In this document: positions 26,184 through 35,144 of the stretch, one piece after another | How positions within the stretch are numbered: the stretch's first letter is position 1 | Layout of the letters: every line of letters begins with the position of its first letter | Assembly (NCBI GenBank): GCA_040119125.1 | Contig: JBEDTR010000008.1 | Coordinates: 1 to 64,000, forward strand | Direction of reading: 5' to 3' | Source: Pacificitalea sp040119125 | Lineage (GTDB): Bacteria; Pseudomonadota; Alphaproteobacteria; Rhodobacterales; Rhodobacteraceae | DNA length: 64,000 nt | Translations under genes and position numbers: made by a program | The notes under the pieces: model-generated | Databases searched by the model: none | What the model saw: only the letters and a program-made list of their open reading frames with translations | What the model was told of the DNA's origin: nothing

Positions 26184-27458
26184 CTAGCGAAGCGACCGGC
26201 CCTTGGTGATCGCATCCTGCCCGAACCGGGCGCGGATGCGGTCACGGGCGGCCTCGGCGGCGCTGCGACGGGCGGCGTCCGGGTCCAGCAGATCCGCCGA
26301 CAGATCGCCACGCGCCGCAGGCATCAGATCGGAAATCCCCACCCCCAACAGCCGGAAGGGCCCGGTGTCGCCGGTTTGGTCATATAGCTCACGCGCCTTG
26401 CGATAGATTACCTCGGCCAATTGGCTGGCATCGCGCAGGGTGCCGCGCCGGGTCAGCAGTCGGTGATTATGCCGCTTAAGCTTCAGCACCACGACGCGGC
26501 CTGCCAGATCCTTGGCCTTGGCGCGGTCCGATACCTTCTCCGCCAGCCGCCAGATATGGCCGTCCAGCACATCCGCATCGGCGGTATCTTCGTGAAACGT
26601 GGTCTCGTTCGAGATCGATTTGACCCCGGCGTTGCGAGTCACCCGGCGGCTGTCCTGCCCGCGCGCCAGATGCCACAACCGGTCGCCCTGCGCGCCGAAC
26701 CGCTCCGACAGCGCCTTACGATCCCAGCGGCGCAGATCGGCAAAACTGCGAATGCCCGCCGCTTCCAGCGCCGTGGCCGCCGCCTGCCCCACACCCCAGA
26801 TCAACCGGACCGAGCGCGGCGCGAGGAAATCCTCGGTCTCGGCCGCGCCGATCACCGAAAACCCGCGGGGTTTGTCCAGATCCGAGGCGAGCTTGGCCAG
26901 AAACTTGTTATGGCTCAGCCCGACCGAGCCGCCGATGCCCAGCTCCGTCTCCATCCGCTTGAGCAGCCGCGCCAGCATCACCGCAGGCGGCGCGCCATGC
27001 AGGCGGGTGGTGCCGGTCAGGTCCAGAAATGCCTCATCGAGCGACAGCGGCTCGATCGCCGGGGTCATATCCTCCATCATCGCGCGGATCTGGCGCGAGA
27101 CCTCCACATAGACATCCATCCGAGGCTTCACGATCACCGCCTCGGGGCACAGCCGGAGCGCCTGAAACATCGGCATGGCGGACCGCACGCCCTTGATCCG
27201 GGCAATATAACAGGCGGTCGTCACCACGCCGCGCCGCCCGCCGCCGACGATCAACGGCTTATCGCGCAACTCAGGATTGTCGCGTTTCTCGACCGAGGCA
27301 TAGAACGCATCGCAATCCATATGCGCGATGGTCAGGTCAAACAGTTCGGGATGGGCCGTGACCCGCGGGCTGCGGCAGGCGGGACAGCGCATGAGGCCGG
27401 ACGCCGCGGCGGCGCCGGTCTCGAACGGGGTCAGGCAGTCGCGGCATAGGGCGGGCAT
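26184..27458 (-). CDS. dinB: DNA polymerase IV with N-terminal zinc ribbon
   Basis: A Y-family translesion polymerase. The 424-residue protein carries the palm motif MDCDAFYASVEKRDNPEL and the second metal motif SLDEAFLD, then helix-hairpin-helix elements (GVGQAAATALEAAG) and the little finger domain. Before the palm lies an extra segment, CRDC and CPAC separated by 16 residues, a zinc-ribbon pattern absent from E. coli DinB. The start is the ATG at 27458; the frame also opens at a TTG 10 codons upstream. Followed convergently by the HupE gene. Confidence 0.93.
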   Translation of the reverse strand: MPALCRDCLTPFETGAAAASGLMRCPACRSPRVTAHPELFDLTIAHMDCDAFYASVEKRDNPELRDKPLIVGGGRRGVVTTACYIARIKGVRSAMPMFQALRLCPEAVIVKPRMDVYVEVSRQIRAMMEDMTPAIEPLSLDEAFLDLTGTTRLHGAPPAVMLARLLKRMETELGIGGSVGLSHNKFLAKLASDLDKPRGFSVIGAAETEDFLAPRSVRLIWGVGQAAATALEAAGIRSFADLRRWDRKALSERFGAQGDRLWHLARGQDSRRVTRNAGVKSISNETTFHEDTADADVLDGHIWRLAEKVSDRAKAKDLAGRVVVLKLKRHNHRLLTRRGTLRDASQLAEVIYRKARELYDQTGDTGPFRLLGVGISDLMPAARGDLSADLLDPDAARRSAAEAARDRIRARFGQDAITKGRSLR

Positions 27459-27569
27459 GGGATCAAGATACGCGCGGCACAGGGCCAAGGGAATGGGGTG
27501 AAACGCCCTTCCCCAACGCCACCCCTGCGGGCATAGTCGGATCAGATTTCAGCTGACGGATTTAAACCA

Positions 27570-28475
27570 ATGGATATGCAGACCCTTCTGGCCCAAGTGA
27601 CGGGCAGCCAGATCGTCGTGGTGCTCATCGCGCTGTTCATCGTCATCTGCGTGCTTCTGGGCGTGCGCATCGTGCCACAATCGGAAAAATACGTGGTTGA
27701 GCGGTTTGGCCGCCTGCGTGCGGTGCTGGGGCCGGGCATCAACCTGATCGTGCCCTTTCTGGACCGCGTGGCGCATAAGATCTCGATCCTTGAGCGGCAG
27801 CTTCCGAACGCAAATCAGGATGCCATCACTTCGGACAACGTGCTGGTGCAGGTCGAAACCAGCGTGTTCTACCGCATCCTGGAGCCGGAAAAGACCGTCT
27901 ATCGCATTCGCGACGTGGACCCCGCCATTGCCACCACCGTCGCCGGGATCGTCCGCGCCGAGATCGGTATGATGGAGCTGGACGAGGTGCAATCGAACCG
28001 CGCGCAACTGATCTTGAAGATCAAGGCGCAGGTCGAAGACGCGGTTGATAACTGGGGGATCGAAGTCACCCGCGCCGAGATCCTCGACGTCAATCTGGAT
28101 CAGGCCACGCGGGAGGCGATGTTGCAGCAGCTTAACGCCGAACGCGCCCGCCGCGCCCATGTGACCGAGGCCGAGGGCAAACGCCGCGCGGTGGAGCTTT
28201 CCGCCGATGCGGAACTCTACGCCGCCGAGCAGGCCGCCAAGGCCCGCCGCATAGAGGCTGACGCCGAAGCCTATGCCACCTCCGTCGTCGCCGCCGCGAT
28301 CCGCGACAATGGCGTGGAAGCCGCGCAATATCAGGTCGCGCTGAAACAGGTGGAGGCGCTGAACACCTTGGGCCATGGCAGCGGCAAGCAGACGATCCTC
28401 GTCCCTGCACAGGCGCTGGAGGCCTTTGGTGACGCGTTCCGCATGCTGCGCGGGCCCAGCGGGGGCGCATCATGA
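27570..28475 (+). CDS. SPFH-domain membrane protein (QmcA/paraslipin-like)
   Basis: A stomatin-like scaffold protein. The 301-residue product has one N-terminal membrane segment (IVVVLIALFIVICVLLGVRI), a Band-7/SPFH domain (to about residue 205) with YVVERFGRLRAVLGPGIN, and a C-terminal alanine/glutamate coiled coil (AEGKRRAVELSADAELYAAE). Such proteins form oligomers in membrane microdomains and interact with proteases such as FtsH. Its stop overlaps the nfeD-like start by 4 nt (ATGA), so the two are one operon and probably a complex. Confidence 0.93.
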   Translation: MDMQTLLAQVTGSQIVVVLIALFIVICVLLGVRIVPQSEKYVVERFGRLRAVLGPGINLIVPFLDRVAHKISILERQLPNANQDAITSDNVLVQVETSVFYRILEPEKTVYRIRDVDPAIATTVAGIVRAEIGMMELDEVQSNRAQLILKIKAQVEDAVDNWGIEVTRAEILDVNLDQATREAMLQQLNAERARRAHVTEAEGKRRAVELSADAELYAAEQAAKARRIEADAEAYATSVVAAAIRDNGVEAAQYQVALKQVEALNTLGHGSGKQTILVPAQALEAFGDAFRMLRGPSGGAS

Positions 28476-28759
28476 TCTGGTCGTGGTGGATCTGGCTGGC
28501 CGGTGCTGTCGGGCTGGCCATTCTGGAAATGCTGGTGCCCGGCTACCTGTTTCTGGGCTTCGCCATCGGCGCTGCGGCGACCGGGCTGGTGCTGTTGGCA
28601 GGCGGGCTGTTCGGCGGGCTGATCGCAGGCACGCTGACAGGCACGCTGCTGTTTTTCGCGGGCGCGTCGCTGGTCGCATGGGTCGTGCTGCGCCGGGTGT
28701 TCGCGCCCACGGGCGGCGGGTCGGTGCAGACCTTTGACCGCGATATCAACGACGACTAA
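28472..28759 (+). CDS. NfeD family membrane protein
   Basis: A short (95-residue) NfeD-like protein with three hydrophobic segments (about 5-25, 28-45, 50-70) and a brief C-terminal tail. Short NfeD proteins lack the protease-like domain and partner stomatin/SPFH proteins, as here with a 4-nt ATGA overlap. It is shorter than the typical OB-fold form; the last residues (VQTFDRDIND) suggest the OB domain is missing. Confidence 0.88.
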   Translation: MIWSWWIWLAGAVGLAILEMLVPGYLFLGFAIGAAATGLVLLAGGLFGGLIAGTLTGTLLFFAGASLVAWVVLRRVFAPTGGGSVQTFDRDINDD

Positions 28760-28833
28760 CGGCCGTCCCCCGTCAACGGCCATGCTCCGGGCGGCCATAC
28801 CCCAACGGCTGCACCGTGGCTGACCAACCCGCG

Positions 28834-29772
28834 TCAGCGACGGGGCGCGGGCACACCGGCCTTGCCTCGCCCGGCACGCAAGGCTTCTTCGGCCTCTTCG
28901 GCAGCGGCGGTCTGCACCATCCAGCGCCGAAACTCCGCCAGTCCCGGCGGGTGGCGATCCTTCTTGCACAACAGGAAATAATCCAGCCCGCTTTCGTCGC
29001 TTTCGACCAAGGGGACCATGCGCCCGGCGCGCACATCATCGGCCACGAAGCCATGCGGCACGACCGACAGCCCATAGCCCGCGCGCACCGCCGATAACAG
29101 CAGTCCCGTTGTGGGCAACAGCGTGGCCGAGGTTTCCGGCCCCATCAGCCCCAGCGATTCCGCCCAAGTGCGGCCTTCGGCGAATGTCGCGTCCAGAAAC
29201 CAGTGCAGCCGCTTAAGTGTCTCGGGCGGGGTATCGGGGCCCTGCGGCAGAAGCTTGGGCGGACCGACGATGACCAGATGCGCGACCGGCAACCGCGTTT
29301 CTTCCCAGCCTGGCCAGCCGCCGCGACCCCATCGGATCGCGACATCGACCCCCGGCGTGCGTGGCTCCACCAGTGCTGTGCCCGGCTGCAATGACAGTTC
29401 CACCCCCGGATGCGCAGCCCAGAACGCGCCCAAGCGCGGCATCAGCCAATGTTCCGCGAAGGAGGGCGTCAGGGCCACGGCCAAGGGCCGGTCCGCCTGA
29501 TCTGCCCTCAGGGATTCGACCGTATCGGCAATCGCGCCGAACCCATCCGTCAGCCCCGCCGCCAGCTGGCGCCCGGCATCGGTCAACACCACGCCGCGCC
29601 CCGATCTTCGCACTAGATCGACGGAAAATTCGGCCTCCAGCGCACGGACATGCTGGGAAAGCGCAGCATGGGTTACGTTCAAATCCCGCGCAGCCTCAGT
29701 AAAACTTTCATGACGACCGACCGCCTCGAAGGCTCGCAGGGCTGAGAGTGAAGGTATGCTGCGCCAATCCAT
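28834..29772 (-). CDS. LysR-family transcriptional regulator, GcvA-like
   Basis: A 312-residue LysR-type regulator. The N-terminal winged helix (about 8-65) has SLSALRAFEAVGRHESFTEAA and LNVTHAALSQHVRALE, close to GcvA-type regulators. The rest is the periplasmic-binding-protein-like effector domain. The start is the ATG at 29772, after GAGGTGAG; the frame extends 17 codons further but enters the divergent small gene's promoter region. It is divergent from the 51-residue ORF, the usual arrangement for a LysR gene and its target or partner. Confidence 0.9.
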   Translation of the reverse strand: MDWRSIPSLSALRAFEAVGRHESFTEAARDLNVTHAALSQHVRALEAEFSVDLVRRSGRGVVLTDAGRQLAAGLTDGFGAIADTVESLRADQADRPLAVALTPSFAEHWLMPRLGAFWAAHPGVELSLQPGTALVEPRTPGVDVAIRWGRGGWPGWEETRLPVAHLVIVGPPKLLPQGPDTPPETLKRLHWFLDATFAEGRTWAESLGLMGPETSATLLPTTGLLLSAVRAGYGLSVVPHGFVADDVRAGRMVPLVESDESGLDYFLLCKKDRHPPGLAEFRRWMVQTAAAEEAEEALRAGRGKAGVPAPRR

Positions 29773-29885
29773 GCTCACCTCGTTAGCTGAGCTTACACGT
29801 TGGCAATCTTCTTGAGTCGGCACAACCCGTCGGTTGGCGTAAGATTGGACATATTCGAGGCACCTCTGTGGAAAGGACCCTTCTC

Positions 29886-30041
29886 ATGCTTCAACTGCTT
29901 GCCAACAGCTTCATCGCCGCGGCCCTGTCGCGTCAGACCCGCCGCCCCTCTGGCGGGCATATCACCGCGGAAGACCTGCGCTGGATGCAGAGTCGCCGCC
30001 GCGCCGACCGTCGCCGCCATGTGACGGAGCCAGAATTTTGA
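29886..30041 (+). CDS. Small basic protein, 51 aa
   Basis: Not recognised. The 51-residue frame starts at an ATG 8 nt after AAAGGA, a good ribosome site, and is followed 6 nt after its stop by a strong hairpin terminator, so I take it as a real gene. The product has a hydrophobic N-terminal stretch (LLANSFIAAAL), then an arginine-rich tail with SRQTRRPSGGH and MQSRRRADRRRH. It is divergent from the LysR regulator, so the regulator may control it. The basic composition could reflect nucleic-acid binding, membrane contact, or none. Confidence 0.62.
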   Translation: MLQLLANSFIAAALSRQTRRPSGGHITAEDLRWMQSRRRADRRRHVTEPEF

Positions 30042-30047
30042 ATGCAT

Positions 30048-30079
30048 GAAGGCCCGGACGCGACAGCATCCGGGCCTTC
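30048..30079. terminator. Perfect 11-bp hairpin between the 51-aa gene and dapA
   Basis: Arms gaaggcccgga (30048-30058) and tccgggccttc (30069-30079), loop of 10 nt. It lies just after the 51-residue gene on the plus strand and 49 nt after the dapA stop on the minus strand, so it can serve both. No long T-run follows on either strand. Confidence 0.75.
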
Positions 30080-30127
30080 TCAATTCCGCCATGCAGACAT
30101 ACGCCGCATTACAACCGCATTAATCGA

Positions 30128-31003
30128 TCAGTTCATCAGTCCCGCATGACGCAGCGCCGCATCAATCGCCTTGCGCGTCAGATCACCGACCGGGGTCAGC
30201 GGCAGACGAATCTCCTCCCCACATTTGCCCAATTGGCTCAGCGCATATTTTGCGCCCGATACGCCCGGCTCCAGAAATATCGCCTCATGCAGGGGCATCA
30301 GCCGGTCCTGATAGGTCAGCGCCTTGGTGTAATCACCCGACAGCGTCGCCTCCTGAAATTCAGCACAGAGCTTCGGCGCCACGTTGGCCGTGACCGAAAT
30401 GCAGCCCCGCCCACCTTGCGCATTGAACCCAAGGGCCGAGGCATCCTCGCCCGACAGCTGAAGGAATTCCGTGCCGCAGGTCATCCGTTGCATGCTCACG
30501 CGGTCCACTTCGCCCGTGGCATCCTTCACCCCGATGATCCGCGGCAATTGCGCCAGCGCGCCCATCGTGATCGGGCTCATATCCACGACCGACCGACCGG
30601 GGATGTTATAGATGATGATCGGCAGATCGCAGCAGTCATGCAGCGCGGTGAAATGCGCAATCAGCCCGCTTTGGGTCGGCTTATTGTAATAGGGCGTCAC
30701 CACCAGTGCGGCGTCGGCACCGACCTTCTGCGCGAACCGCATGAGGCGGATGCCTTCGACCGTGTTGTTCGACCCGGCACCGGCGATGACCGGAATCCGC
30801 CCGTTCACGGCTTTGACCACGGTCTCAATGATGGCTTCATGCTCTTCATGGCTCAGCGTCGGGCTTTCACCGGTGGTGCCGACAGGCACCAGCCCGTGCG
30901 AGCCCTCGGCGATGTGCCACTCGACAAGGTCTTTGAGCGTGTCAAAGTCCACTTCGCCGTTTTTGAACGGCGTGACCAATGCTGGCATCGACCCTGTGAA
31001 CAT
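30128..31003 (-). CDS. dapA: 4-Hydroxy-tetrahydrodipicolinate synthase
   Basis: DapA condenses pyruvate and aspartate semialdehyde, the committed step to lysine and diaminopimelate. The 291-residue barrel has VPVGTTGESPTL (Thr44/45), YYNKPTQSGL with the conserved Tyr, IIYNIPGRSVVDMS, and the Schiff-base lysine in GVKDATG near 163. Length and motifs are normal. It is divergent from the lytic transglycosylase, with 155 nt between starts holding both promoters. Confidence 0.96.
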   Translation of the reverse strand: MFTGSMPALVTPFKNGEVDFDTLKDLVEWHIAEGSHGLVPVGTTGESPTLSHEEHEAIIETVVKAVNGRIPVIAGAGSNNTVEGIRLMRFAQKVGADAALVVTPYYNKPTQSGLIAHFTALHDCCDLPIIIYNIPGRSVVDMSPITMGALAQLPRIIGVKDATGEVDRVSMQRMTCGTEFLQLSGEDASALGFNAQGGRGCISVTANVAPKLCAEFQEATLSGDYTKALTYQDRLMPLHEAIFLEPGVSGAKYALSQLGKCGEEIRLPLTPVGDLTRKAIDAALRHAGLMN

Positions 31004-31158
31004 CGCCCGTCTCCTTGCTGACCGCGAGTCTGCGCATGACTCGCCTGATTTGAATATCGGCGGAACCTAACCCCGCCGGTGCGGGTTGCCAAGTTTGTGA
31101 ATTGCGAGCAAGCGGAAGCTGCTCCATCCTTAGGAAAATCTGAGGTTTTAGCGTTTTT

Positions 31159-33318
31159 TTGACTTTGCTCGACCGACTTCCCTCCCGTCACGGTTTCGCT
31201 GTGACCCTATTTGCCCTGCTCGCGACGTCCGTCGGAGTGGGCCTGATCGCTGTGCCCTCGGCGGTCGCTCAGGAAGGCGACCCTGAGCCGGACAGCGCCC
31301 GGACGCCGCCCGCGGCGCGCCCTGTCCCGCTACAGGCGAGCGTGGCGAGCAATGCGGAGGTTTCCGCCGAAGCCGTGAAGGCACAGCTTGACGCGATCAC
31401 ATCCCCCACCCGTATCGCCGCGCTGCGCACGACACTGGCCGCGCTGTCCCAAGGGGATTGGCTGGCCGCTGGGCTTGGCGCCGTTCCGGGGGGGCCGGAT
31501 CTTGCGACGCTGGTCGAGTGGTATCGCCTGCGCAGCGCCGTTGGCGAGTTCGCCGATTATCAGGCGTTTCTCAGCGATCACGCCGACTGGCCCGGCTTGG
31601 CCTATCTGCGGTCCCAAGGGGAGGGGTCGATCCGTCCCGAAGCCGATCCTGAACAGGTGATCGCCTATTTCGGAGATGACCTGCCCGAGACCGGACATGG
31701 GTTTCTGCGCCTGATCGAAGCCAATCGCAGCCTTGGTCGTGATGGCGAGGCCGAGGTGCTGGCCGTGATGGCATGGCGCGCCCATGAACTGACACCGGAT
31801 ACCGAGCAGGAGCTGCTCGCGCTTTATGGCGACACGCTGACGGAGCATCACGAGGCCCGGCTTGACTGGCTGTTATGGCAAGCTGAATGGACCGCCGCGC
31901 AGCGTATGTATTCGAAGGTTTCCGACGGGTGGCAGAAGCTGGCCGCCGCACGCTCGGCCCTACGTCGTCAGGCCGCTGGGGTCGACACGCTGATCGAGGC
32001 CGTCCCCGAAGCCATGCAAGATGACCCCGGCTTGGCGTTCGAGCGGTTCAATTGGCGTGCGCGCAAGGGACGCAACGAAGACGCCACCGCATTGCTTGCC
32101 ACCACATCCGTGTCGCAAGCTGCCTTGGGGGAGCCGTCCTTCTGGTCAAACTGGCGCCGCATCTATGCCCGGATGGAAATGCGCGCCGGGAATTTCGAAG
32201 GTGCCTATCAACTTGCCAGCCGCCACTATCTTGCCGCCGGGGGCGATTTTGCGGATCTGGAATGGTTGGCGGGGTATCTGTCGCTGGTGCATCTCGAAGA
32301 GCCTGATCGGGCGTTGCTGCATTTCACCCGGTTTGACGAGGCCGTAGAAACCCCGATCAGCCGCAGCCGCGCCGGGTATTGGCTGGGCCGCGCCCATGAG
32401 GCGCTTGGTAATGACGCTGCGGCGCAGGCGGCTTACGCCGATGGGGCAGACTACCAAAGCGCCTTTTATGGCATTCTGGCCGCGGAAAAGCTTGGCCAGC
32501 CGCTCGACCCCATCATGGCCGGCGGCGAGGTCTTCCCGAACTGGACCCAAACGTCTTTTGCTGACAGCTCCGTGTTTACCATCGGAATGCTTCTGGTGGC
32601 GGCGGGCGAAGACCATCAGTCGGAACGGTTTCTCACCCATCTGGTCGAAAGTCTGGAGCGAAGCGAAGCCGGTGCGCTGGGAACGCTGATCATTTCGCAA
32701 GACAAGCCGCATCTCGCGGTCATGGTCGCCAAACGTGCCGCTGAAGGCGGGATGATCCTGCCCGCCGCCTATTATCCGCTGCACCCGCTGGCGGAGCGCG
32801 CCGATCTGCCGGTCGATCCGGCGCTGGCCTTATCGATTGCCCGCCGCGAAAGCGAATTTGATCCGGCGGTGCAATCGCCCGTCGGTGCGCGCGGGCTGAT
32901 GCAGCTGATGCCCGGAACGGCCAAGGATGTCGCGGGCGAGTTGGGGCTGCCCTATAACCTTGCGCGCCTGACATCCGACCCGGTGTATAACGCGCGCTTG
33001 GGCTCGGCCTATCTCGCCGGTTTGATCGAAATCTTTGGCGACACCCCGTCGATGGTCGCGGCAGGCTATAATGCCGGTCCCGGACGGCCTGTCCGCTGGG
33101 CCGAGGATCGTGGCGATCCCCGAAACCCGGATGTCGATGTCGTCGACTGGATCGAGATGATCCCCTTCCGCGAAACCCGCAACTATGTGATGCGCGTGTC
33201 TGAATCGATCCCGATCTATCGCGCACGGTTGAACGGGGCCCCCAGCGCTCCGCTGCAATTTACGGCGATGCTGAAGGGTCAGCAGAAACCGACCGAAGAG
33301 GCGCTTGCCGGGGAATGA
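31159..33318 (+). CDS. Soluble lytic murein transglycosylase (Slt family)
   Basis: A periplasmic enzyme that cleaves peptidoglycan glycan strands with 1,6-anhydro ring formation. Residues 1-37 hold a signal peptide (FAVTLFALLATSVGVGL, cut near AVAQ). A long alpha-superhelical domain follows to about residue 540, then the SLT catalytic domain with Glu564 in ARRESEFDP, GARGLMQLMPGTA and AGYNAGPGR. The start is uncertain: the TTG at 31159 has no good site, and the GTG at 31201 would also leave a signal peptide. Divergent from dapA, 3' end 3 nt from the DMT gene (convergent). Confidence 0.93.
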   Translation: MTLLDRLPSRHGFAVTLFALLATSVGVGLIAVPSAVAQEGDPEPDSARTPPAARPVPLQASVASNAEVSAEAVKAQLDAITSPTRIAALRTTLAALSQGDWLAAGLGAVPGGPDLATLVEWYRLRSAVGEFADYQAFLSDHADWPGLAYLRSQGEGSIRPEADPEQVIAYFGDDLPETGHGFLRLIEANRSLGRDGEAEVLAVMAWRAHELTPDTEQELLALYGDTLTEHHEARLDWLLWQAEWTAAQRMYSKVSDGWQKLAAARSALRRQAAGVDTLIEAVPEAMQDDPGLAFERFNWRARKGRNEDATALLATTSVSQAALGEPSFWSNWRRIYARMEMRAGNFEGAYQLASRHYLAAGGDFADLEWLAGYLSLVHLEEPDRALLHFTRFDEAVETPISRSRAGYWLGRAHEALGNDAAAQAAYADGADYQSAFYGILAAEKLGQPLDPIMAGGEVFPNWTQTSFADSSVFTIGMLLVAAGEDHQSERFLTHLVESLERSEAGALGTLIISQDKPHLAVMVAKRAAEGGMILPAAYYPLHPLAERADLPVDPALALSIARRESEFDPAVQSPVGARGLMQLMPGTAKDVAGELGLPYNLARLTSDPVYNARLGSAYLAGLIEIFGDTPSMVAAGYNAGPGRPVRWAEDRGDPRNPDVDVVDWIEMIPFRETRNYVMRVSESIPIYRARLNGAPSAPLQFTAMLKGQQKPTEEALAGE

Positions 33319-33321
33319 GGG

Positions 33322-34194
33322 TTATGCCGCGGCCTTCTGGCGGGTGCGCCAGAAGGTGAATAGCCCCGCCGAAACGACGATGCCCGCGCCCAAGATCACA
33401 TTACTTTCCAAGGGTTCGTTGTAGATCATCACGCCGTAAAACGCGCCAAAGACCAGCTGACAATAGGCCAACGGCTGCACGGCGCTGGCCTCTGCCACAT
33501 CGTAGCATTTGATCAGCAGGTAATGTCCGGTGGTCGACGTGCAGCACAGCACGCCCATCCACAGCCAGTCCTGCCAGACCATCGGCTCCCAGAAGAACAC
33601 ACCGATGAGGGTCATGGTCGCGGCCCCTGCAACCCCGGTCCAGAAGAACGATGTCTGCGCCCCGTCATCGCGCGCCACCAGCCGGGTGAGCAGCCCGTAA
33701 GCCGCGAATAGCGCCGCTGCCAACAGCGGCAGCATCGCCGCAGGCGCAAAGACCGATCCGCCCGGTTGCAAGATCACCAATATACCGACGAAGCCGATGC
33801 CAATCGCGGTCCAACGCCGCCACCCGACTTTTTCGCCCAACACGGGCCCGGAAAGCGCCGTGATGATGAGCGGCACAGCCGCAAAGACGGCGTGGGATTC
33901 GACCAAGCCCAGATGGATGAAGGCGAACACCATGATCACGACTTCGACGGCGAGGATCACACCGCGCACCACCTGCCAGACCAATCGGCGCGGTCGCAGC
34001 ACGCGCGCCAGCCCGCCCCGGCTTCGCGCCGCCAGTGCCGTGACAAACATCGCGAACGCCCAGTAGCGGATCATCACGATCATGTAGACGTTGTATTCTG
34101 TCGCCAGATGGCGCGACACCGCGTCCTGCGAGGCAAAGACAAACGTGGTCGCGATCATCAAGATGACGCCGAGCCGGGTGTTCTGTTCCGTCAT
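33322..34194 (-). CDS. DMT-superfamily transporter (EamA domains)
   Basis: A 290-residue membrane protein with about ten hydrophobic helices and two EamA repeats, typical of metabolite exporters. The first begins MIATTFVFASQDAVSRHLA, the second near ALFAAYGLLTRLV. The substrate is unknown. Its start overlaps the mnmD stop by 4 nt (ATGA), so it is translated after mnmD from the same message. Co-expression with a tRNA-modification enzyme is not informative about its cargo. Confidence 0.88.
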   Translation of the reverse strand: MTEQNTRLGVILMIATTFVFASQDAVSRHLATEYNVYMIVMIRYWAFAMFVTALAARSRGGLARVLRPRRLVWQVVRGVILAVEVVIMVFAFIHLGLVESHAVFAAVPLIITALSGPVLGEKVGWRRWTAIGIGFVGILVILQPGGSVFAPAAMLPLLAAALFAAYGLLTRLVARDDGAQTSFFWTGVAGAATMTLIGVFFWEPMVWQDWLWMGVLCCTSTTGHYLLIKCYDVAEASAVQPLAYCQLVFGAFYGVMIYNEPLESNVILGAGIVVSAGLFTFWRTRQKAAA

Positions 34195-35000
34195 GGCCGG
34201 GCCCGCGAAGACGTATCTGCATCCAATGCGGTAGCAGCATCTGGGGCGTTGTCGGCAGCGCCCACCTCGTTCACCGGAAGCCGCCCGATCGTCATGTGGC
34301 GCTTGGCGCCGTGACCGCGCACCCGTTCGACGGCAAAACCGGCTTCGGCCAATGCCCGGCGCACGGCACCTGCGGCCGTGTAGGTGGCAAAACTGCCGCC
34401 GGGCGCGGTATGGCGCGCCACCTCATGCATCAGGTCGGGCTCCCACAGTTCGGGGTTCTTGGCAGGCGCAAAGCCGTCCAGAAACCACGCATCCGCCATG
34501 CCTTGCCAGCGGGGCAGGGTCTGACGCGCATCGCCCAGCACCACATTGGCCTGAAGCAGCGGAGTATCCAGCGCGATGGCGTCCGCCCCCCATCCATCAA
34601 GCAGCCGAGCGACCTTATCGCCGAATTGCGGGGTCCATGGCATCAGGGCGCGCGCGGCTTCGTCAGGGCGCATCGGGAAAGCCTCGAACCCGGTATAGTG
34701 CAGGGCCGTGCCATGCCGCTCGGCCAGATCCCAAGCGGCCAGCAGATTAAGCCCGGTGCCAAAACCCAGTTCCGCCACGCGAAACCCCGAGACGAGCCGC
34801 GTGGGAAGGTCATTGCCCAGCAAGAACACATGACACGTCTCGGCCAGCCCGTTCTCAAGCGAGTAATACGGATCGTCGAACCGCGCAGAAACCGGCACGG
34901 CGCCAAGGCCCGTTGCCTCGCGCCATGTGATATCCGCGGCATCGATATCGGCGGTCGCCGCAGGGTGGCCATGAGGGGTGTGCGGCTGGTCAGGGCTCAT
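34191..35000 (-). CDS. mnmD: MnmD, tRNA (5-methylaminomethyl-2-thiouridine)(34) methyltransferase
   Basis: This enzyme makes the last methylation of mnm5s2U at the wobble position. The 269-residue protein corresponds to the N-terminal half of E. coli MnmC: FDDPYYSLENGLAETCHVFL, the SAM loop ELGFGTGLNLL, and DAWFLDGFAPAKNPELW. No flavin domain is fused, unlike MnmC. The start ATG at 35000; longer forms run into the divergent gene. The divergent neighbour is an FAD protein resembling MnmC's C-terminal half, so the two halves are separate genes here. Confidence 0.92.
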   Translation of the reverse strand: MSPDQPHTPHGHPAATADIDAADITWREATGLGAVPVSARFDDPYYSLENGLAETCHVFLLGNDLPTRLVSGFRVAELGFGTGLNLLAAWDLAERHGTALHYTGFEAFPMRPDEAARALMPWTPQFGDKVARLLDGWGADAIALDTPLLQANVVLGDARQTLPRWQGMADAWFLDGFAPAKNPELWEPDLMHEVARHTAPGGSFATYTAAGAVRRALAEAGFAVERVRGHGAKRHMTIGRLPVNEVGAADNAPDAATALDADTSSRARP

Positions 35001-35144
35001 CCGATGTCCTAAGCGGGGGGTGACGTGGGAAGGGGTCGTGCAAGCCGATCCTCTTCGCGCATACACACACAGCCGGGGCACGGCAATGGCGGTGCATGCC
35101 TATGGCATGGCTCGGCCCGATTTAGCCTGAAGGATATGATCGTC

